64,000 nt of DNA from CAG-873 sp910578365 (GTDB taxonomy: Bacteria > Bacteroidota > Bacteroidia > Bacteroidales > Muribaculaceae), in assembly GCA_951635545.1 (NCBI GenBank), contig OX620685.1, forward strand, positions 2,914,001 through 2,978,000. Reading direction: 5' to 3'. Under the pieces are notes generated by a model, which saw only the letters and a program-made list of their open reading frames with translations, ran no database searches and had not been told where the DNA came from. A program made the translations under genes and the position numbers. This document shows, in pieces, positions 60,570 through 64,000 of the stretch; the first letter of the stretch is position 1; every line of letters starts with the position of its first letter.

Positions 60570-62149
60570 TAAAACTCGCTGGTGAAGTGGAAGCGGATTT
60601 TGGGGAAGTCGTTCTGAGCCATCTGCAGCACATAGTTCGAGTCGGCGAGGAACACATCACGGCCTTCGCGGTCGATAGCCATAAACTGATGTTTGCGTCG
60701 TTTGAAGGCTGCCAGAGCCTCGTTGTCGTCGCTCTCAATCCAGCAGGCCTTGTACAATGATATTGGCTCCCAGCGGCACTGTGCGCCGTACTCGTGCAGA
60801 AGGCGGTACTGTATTACCTCGAACTGCAACTGGCCTACGGTGCCTATGAGTTTGCGACCGTTGAACTGGTTGACGAACAGCTGTGCCACACCTTCGTCCA
60901 TAAGCTGTTGTATGCCCTTCTCGAGCTGCTTCGACTTCATTGGGTCGGTGTTCTCGATGTACTTGAACATCTCGGGCGAGAAGCTGGGCAGCCCCTTGAA
61001 ATGCAGTTCAGGGCCATCGGTGAGGGTATCGCCGATTTTGAAGTTGCCGGTGTCAGGAATACCAACTATGTCGCCGGGCCAGGCCTCGTCGACAATATTC
61101 TTTTTTTGAGCCATGAAGGCAGTTGGGGCCGAGAACTTCAGGGTCTTGTCGGTGCGTATGTTGCGGTATGGCGCATTTCGCTCGAATCTGCCGCTGCACA
61201 CCTTCACGAAGGCTATACAACTGCGGTGGTTGGGGTCCATGTTGGCATGGATTTTGAACACGAAACCGCTGAAACCGGGGTCTTCGGGCTTCACTTCATG
61301 TTCGAGTGCCTGCACGGGGCGGGGCGATGGCGCAATCTGTACAAAGCAGTCGAGTAGCTCCTTGACACCGAATGTGTTAAGGGCCGAGCCGAAGAATACC
61401 GGAGCGACCTTAGCCTGCAGATATGTGTCGACATCGAACTCGGGGTATACACCCTCAATAAGTTCGAGGTCCTCGCGCAGTTTGGCAGCATCGGTTTCAC
61501 CTACTGCCTCGTCGATGCGCGGGTCGTTCACATCGTCGATTTCCACTCGCTCCGACACTTTCTGTTTGTCGGGGGTGAACAAATCGAGCGACTGTTCGAA
61601 AATATTGTACACGCCCTTGAATTTGGCGCCTATGTTGATAGGCCATGAAAGCGGACGCACACCTATTTTGAGTTCGGATTCCAGTTCGTCGAGGATGTCG
61701 AACGGGTCGCGACCTTCGCGGTCGAGTTTGTTTACGAAAATAATCACCGGAGTGTTGCGCATGCGGCATACCTCCATGAGCTTGCGTGTCTGCTGCTCCA
61801 CACCTTTTGCCACGTCGACGACAATTATAACCGAGTCGACCGCAGTGAGTGTGCGGTAGGTATCTTCGGCAAAGTCCTGGTGGCCGGGTGTGTCGAGGAT
61901 GTTTATTTTGTAGTCGCCGTAGTTGAAGCCCATCACGGATGTTGCCACCGAGATACCGCGTTGTTTTTCGATTTCCATCCAGTCGGAGGTGGCTGTCTTT
62001 TTGATTTTATTCGATTTTACGGCGCCTGCAATGTGAATGGCGCCACCGAAAAGCAGCAGCTTCTCGGTGAGAGTGGTCTTGCCGGCATCCGGGTGCGATA
62101 TGATGGCGAATGTGCGCCGGCGTTGTATTTCTTCGTTCAGAGTTGCCAT
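60569..62149 (-). CDS. prfC: peptide chain release factor 3
   Basis: This 526-residue translational GTPase recycles RF1/RF2. G1 is SHPDAGKTTLTE, G2 follows RGISVATS, G3 is LDTPGHQDF and G4 is NKLDREGRD. It has the full EF-G-like domains 2 and 3 (HIAGAVKSNKIKKTATSDW is the RF3-specific switch region). It is the second gene of the rfbD-prfC(-purL) run. The C-terminus ends FHFTSEF, and its stop codon overlaps the MITE-like remnant. Confidence 0.97.
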   Translation of the reverse strand: MATLNEEIQRRRTFAIISHPDAGKTTLTEKLLLFGGAIHIAGAVKSNKIKKTATSDWMEIEKQRGISVATSVMGFNYGDYKINILDTPGHQDFAEDTYRTLTAVDSVIIVVDVAKGVEQQTRKLMEVCRMRNTPVIIFVNKLDREGRDPFDILDELESELKIGVRPLSWPINIGAKFKGVYNIFEQSLDLFTPDKQKVSERVEIDDVNDPRIDEAVGETDAAKLREDLELIEGVYPEFDVDTYLQAKVAPVFFGSALNTFGVKELLDCFVQIAPSPRPVQALEHEVKPEDPGFSGFVFKIHANMDPNHRSCIAFVKVCSGRFERNAPYRNIRTDKTLKFSAPTAFMAQKKNIVDEAWPGDIVGIPDTGNFKIGDTLTDGPELHFKGLPSFSPEMFKYIENTDPMKSKQLEKGIQQLMDEGVAQLFVNQFNGRKLIGTVGQLQFEVIQYRLLHEYGAQCRWEPISLYKACWIESDDNEALAAFKRRKHQFMAIDREGRDVFLADSNYVLQMAQNDFPKIRFHFTSEF

Positions 62150-62158
62150 TGTTTTAAG

Positions 62159-63022
62159 TTATTCTGCTCCGGCGATTGTGCGCTGCACGCAACGTCGCAG
62201 GGCGTTCTGCCAGTGAGGAATCGTAATGCCGTATGTGGTTTTGATGCGCGATTTGTCGAGCACGCTGAATGGCGGGCGCGACACAGCCGACGGAAAGTCG
62301 GCCGATGTTATCGGAGTGACCTTGCAGCCTAAGCCGGCATACTCCATTATGGCCACCGCGAAATCGTACCACGAGCACGCTCCCTCGTTGGCAAAATGAT
62401 ATATGCCCGGCATCCAGCGCGAAGTCAGCACCATGGTGGCGATGGCATCGGCAAGGTCGCGGGCATAGGTGGGTGTGCCAATCTGGTCGAACACCACTTT
62501 GATTTCAGGACGTTCGCTGCCAAGGCGCAGCATAGTTTTGAGGAAGTTGCGGCCATGGGGCGAGTAAAGCCAGCCGGTGCGCACGATTATGCTTTCGGGC
62601 GACAGGCCCAGCAGGGCTGTTTCGCCACGGCGCTTGGTGTTGCCGTATTCCGACATCGGATTTACCTTGTCGCCTTCGGTGTAGGGGCGGCACGAACAGC
62701 CGTCGAACACATAGTCAGTGCTTATGTGCAGCACTTTTATGCCGAGTTCGTCGGCATGGCGTGCTATGTTGCGTATGCCGTCGACGTTAATCGAGTAGCA
62801 CAAGTGCTTGTCTTCCTCGGCGCCTTCCACATCGGTATATGCGGCGCAATTGATTACATGGGTGAAATCGCCGCAACGCAGAAAGTTTTCAACTGCGGCG
62901 GCATTGGTGATGTCGAGTTCGTCGGCATCGGTATATACGGTGCAACCGGGCAGGCGTTCCTCAAGAACATCGTGTAGTTCGCGCCCGAGTTGACCCCGGC
63001 TTCCTGTTACCAGTATCTTCAT
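62159..63022 (-). CDS. rfbD: dTDP-4-dehydrorhamnose reductase
   Basis: This 287-residue short-chain dehydrogenase makes dTDP-rhamnose. The NAD(P)-binding start is ILVTGSRGQLGRELHDVL. DELDITNAAAVENF follows, then VINCAAYTDVEGAEED and the catalytic YGNTKRRGE (YxxxK). The C-terminal part has IYHFANEGACSWYDFA and TTYGITIPHWQNALRRC. The other rhamnose genes (rfbA, rfbB, rfbC) are not in the window, although the nucleotidyltransferase at the edge might belong to sugar-nucleotide metabolism. Confidence 0.95.
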   Translation of the reverse strand: MKILVTGSRGQLGRELHDVLEERLPGCTVYTDADELDITNAAAVENFLRCGDFTHVINCAAYTDVEGAEEDKHLCYSINVDGIRNIARHADELGIKVLHISTDYVFDGCSCRPYTEGDKVNPMSEYGNTKRRGETALLGLSPESIIVRTGWLYSPHGRNFLKTMLRLGSERPEIKVVFDQIGTPTYARDLADAIATMVLTSRWMPGIYHFANEGACSWYDFAVAIMEYAGLGCKVTPITSADFPSAVSRPPFSVLDKSRIKTTYGITIPHWQNALRRCVQRTIAGAE

Positions 63023-63048
63023 AAATCAGTAAACTGCATTTTAGACTG

Positions 63049-63056
63049 CAAATTTA
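63049..63056 (-). promoter_or_regulatory. -7 promoter element for the rfbD-prfC run
   Basis: On the minus strand TAAATTTG matches TAnnTTTG, about 27 nt before the rfbD ATG. Confidence 0.6.
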
Positions 63057-63111
63057 CGAAATTTAAACGAAATAGTCATCATCTGTGTTATAACTTCGTA
63101 AACAAAAATCA

Positions 63112-63137
63112 CCTGAAGCCTCCGCGGAGGCTTCAGG
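63112..63137. other. perfect 26-bp palindrome in the leader of the small NAD-binding gene
   Basis: CCTGAAGCCTCCG (63112-63124) is followed at once by its exact complement (63125-63137). In RNA this would form a GC-rich hairpin with almost no loop, or in DNA a dyad operator. A TAACTTCG -7-like element at 63091-63098 would place the dyad at the very start of the transcript of the gene at 63162. On the minus strand it is followed by TTTTTG, so it could also be a terminator for antisense transcription. Confidence 0.6.
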
Positions 63138-63161
63138 ATAACTATAAAATTCTCATTACTT

Positions 63162-63638
63162 ATGAAAGAAGTAGCTCTTGTAGGCACTGCCTGCCGTGTG
63201 TTTTCTGATGTACTCACTTTGTTGCTCGAACGTGATATTGCGGTGGTTGCCTTTGTCGACAACCCCGAGAAGGTTATGCTCAATGATGAGCAACTTACAG
63301 TGAGCCACCTTTATCCGGCCGATGAAAAGGCTGTAGAGGAGGCTTTACAGGGTTTTCACGATGTCGTTCTGGTGTACGACGACAATCTGATGAATGTCGA
63401 CCACAATACTCTTACTCTTAAGTCGTTTGTACCCACTCTCACCGGAGCCCGCAAGTCTGGAGTCAACCGTGTGATTGTGGTTGCGGGAGCTGATTCGGAG
63501 GCATTCTTCGTAACCGAGCTAAAGCGTATCGATGATGTTGACTGGGTGTTTATCAGCACTGAAGGTGACTATGCCACCCGCACGGCCAATGAGGTCATAG
63601 AGCCTTCGTTTCACCGCGATGTGTACACTGAAGATTGA
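63162..63638 (+). CDS. small NAD(P)-binding-like (NmrA/SDR-type) protein
   Basis: This 158-residue protein begins MKEVALVGTACRVFSDVLTLLLERDIAVVAFVDNPEKV, a Rossmann beta-alpha-beta start. The glycine pattern GTACRV is weaker than the standard GxxGxxG, however. GFHDVVLVYDDN, GARKSGVNRVIVVAGADSEAF and VDWVFISTEGDY recall NmrA-type proteins but no YxxxK is present, so it may bind a nucleotide without catalysing a redox reaction. It overlaps the convergent nucleotidyltransferase by 44 bp at its 3' end. Confidence 0.75.
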   Translation: MKEVALVGTACRVFSDVLTLLLERDIAVVAFVDNPEKVMLNDEQLTVSHLYPADEKAVEEALQGFHDVVLVYDDNLMNVDHNTLTLKSFVPTLTGARKSGVNRVIVVAGADSEAFFVTELKRIDDVDWVFISTEGDYATRTANEVIEPSFHRDVYTED

Positions 63639-64000
63639 GCCGGCTATTGGCCTGTTCGAGGTTTTCGGCCTTGCCTATGTCAATCCAGTTGTATGGGGCT
63701 GAGGGCTCGAAGGCCATGAAAGTATTATTGTGGCAGTTGTCGATATAGAAATCGATTATTGAGAACTTGCACACACCGTCAAGTGTATCCCTGCGGGCTT
63801 CTTTGCTTTGCAGGGATTCGTTGTATCTGGCCAGAAGGTTGAATATTTCAGGCGACACAATATGAACGCCACCGAATGCCCGCAGGCTGCAACTGTCAAG
63901 ATCGGCTCCGTCGGGACGTACTTGTCCGGTGGCCAGATTGCGCCATCCGCGCATGAGTCCGGCGCTGTCGAATGCCAGATATCGCTGTGTATGGCGTTCT
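63595..64000 (-). CDS. sugar nucleotidyltransferase, C-terminal part (cut by window end)
   Basis: The frame is open to the window end, so only the last 134 residues are visible: ERHTQRYLAFDSAGLMRGWRNLATG, then AFGGVHIVSPEIFNLL, FSIIDFYIDN and NWIDIGKAENLEQANSRL. This pattern fits the NTP_transferase family of sugar-1-phosphate nucleotidyltransferases, such as MurNAc-1-phosphate uridylyltransferase or mannose-1-phosphate guanylyltransferase. The catalytic N-terminal part (GGxGxRL motif) lies outside. The Met at 63954 is internal, not the start. Confidence 0.8.
   Translation of the reverse strand, partial: ERHTQRYLAFDSAGLMRGWRNLATGQVRPDGADLDSCSLRAFGGVHIVSPEIFNLLARYNESLQSKEARRDTLDGVCKFSIIDFYIDNCHNNTFMAFEPSAPYNWIDIGKAENLEQANSRLNLQCTHRGETKAL

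Overview
The window looks like a chromosomal segment of an anaerobic gut Bacteroidota, order Bacteroidales, possibly Muribaculaceae. The evidence is a fused LpxC-FabZ protein, lpxD-lpxCfabZ-lpxA order, an nspC polyamine gene, a DUF4835 gene next to coaBC and recN, menBCE, and many promoters of the Bacteroidetes form TTTG-N20-TAnnTTTG placed close to start codons. The family-level placement is inference. Gene density is high, and many genes are coupled through ATGA or TGATG overlaps. I saw no tRNA gene, rRNA gene or CRISPR array.

Layout. 0-8 kb (minus strand): an operon of a PHP phosphatase, a DUF4250 protein, PcrA/UvrD helicase, NspC, a glycosyltransferase, a RadC-like protein and an ABC-F ATPase. 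8-11.8 kb: an Lrp regulator, pyrK-pyrD with a small coupled orphan gene, and an EamA transporter. 11.8-17 kb: an ion channel whose 3' end is interrupted by an ISAs1-like element, then menB-menC-menE. 17-22.7 kb (minus): dnaN, DnaQ-like exonuclease, coaBC, DUF4835, recN. 22.8-26 kb (plus): GNAT, prenyl synthase, TatD, a membrane protein, smpB. 26-36 kb: a methyltransferase, pgk, pyrF, prfA, an outer membrane barrel protein, an EptA-like phosphoethanolamine transferase, uvrA. 36-45.6 kb: two copies of a MITE, a second ABC-F protein, a secreted alpha-amylase, an S1-domain protein, DUF695, RNase P RNA and the lipid A genes. 45.8-48.9 kb: a second ISAs1-like copy split by an IS110-family element. 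49-55 kb: an NlpC/P60 peptidase, a pRiA4b ORF-3-like protein, a small regulator operon with two operators, acyl-CoA dehydrogenase with EtfA/EtfB. 55-64 kb: a PurF-like protein, PurL, RF3, RfbD, a small NAD-binding-like protein and the end of a nucleotidyltransferase gene.

The most interesting object is the nested mobile element at 45.8-48.9 kb. The intact ISAs1 copy at 12.5-14.0 kb gives the uninterrupted target, so the IS110 insertion can be placed to within 3 bp. Downstream of the IS110 transposase is a region that folds on paper into a bridge-RNA (seekRNA)-like structure. It has a symmetric 17+17 nt internal loop. One side is identical over 9 nt to the left half of the actual target. The other side can pair over 10 nt, including two G-U pairs, with the right half. 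A second segment matches both element ends. This is a concrete, testable guide-target assignment read from sequence alone.

Other points of note: the ISAs1 insertion has a clean 9-bp duplication and replaces the last 11 codons of the channel gene with 8 IS-encoded codons. A MITE sits directly against the start codon of the S1-domain gene. A 38-bp MITE-like remnant appears to supply the stop codon of prfC. Two nearly identical 16-bp palindromes flank the promoter of the small regulator operon. The PurF-like protein lacks the N-terminal catalytic cysteine.
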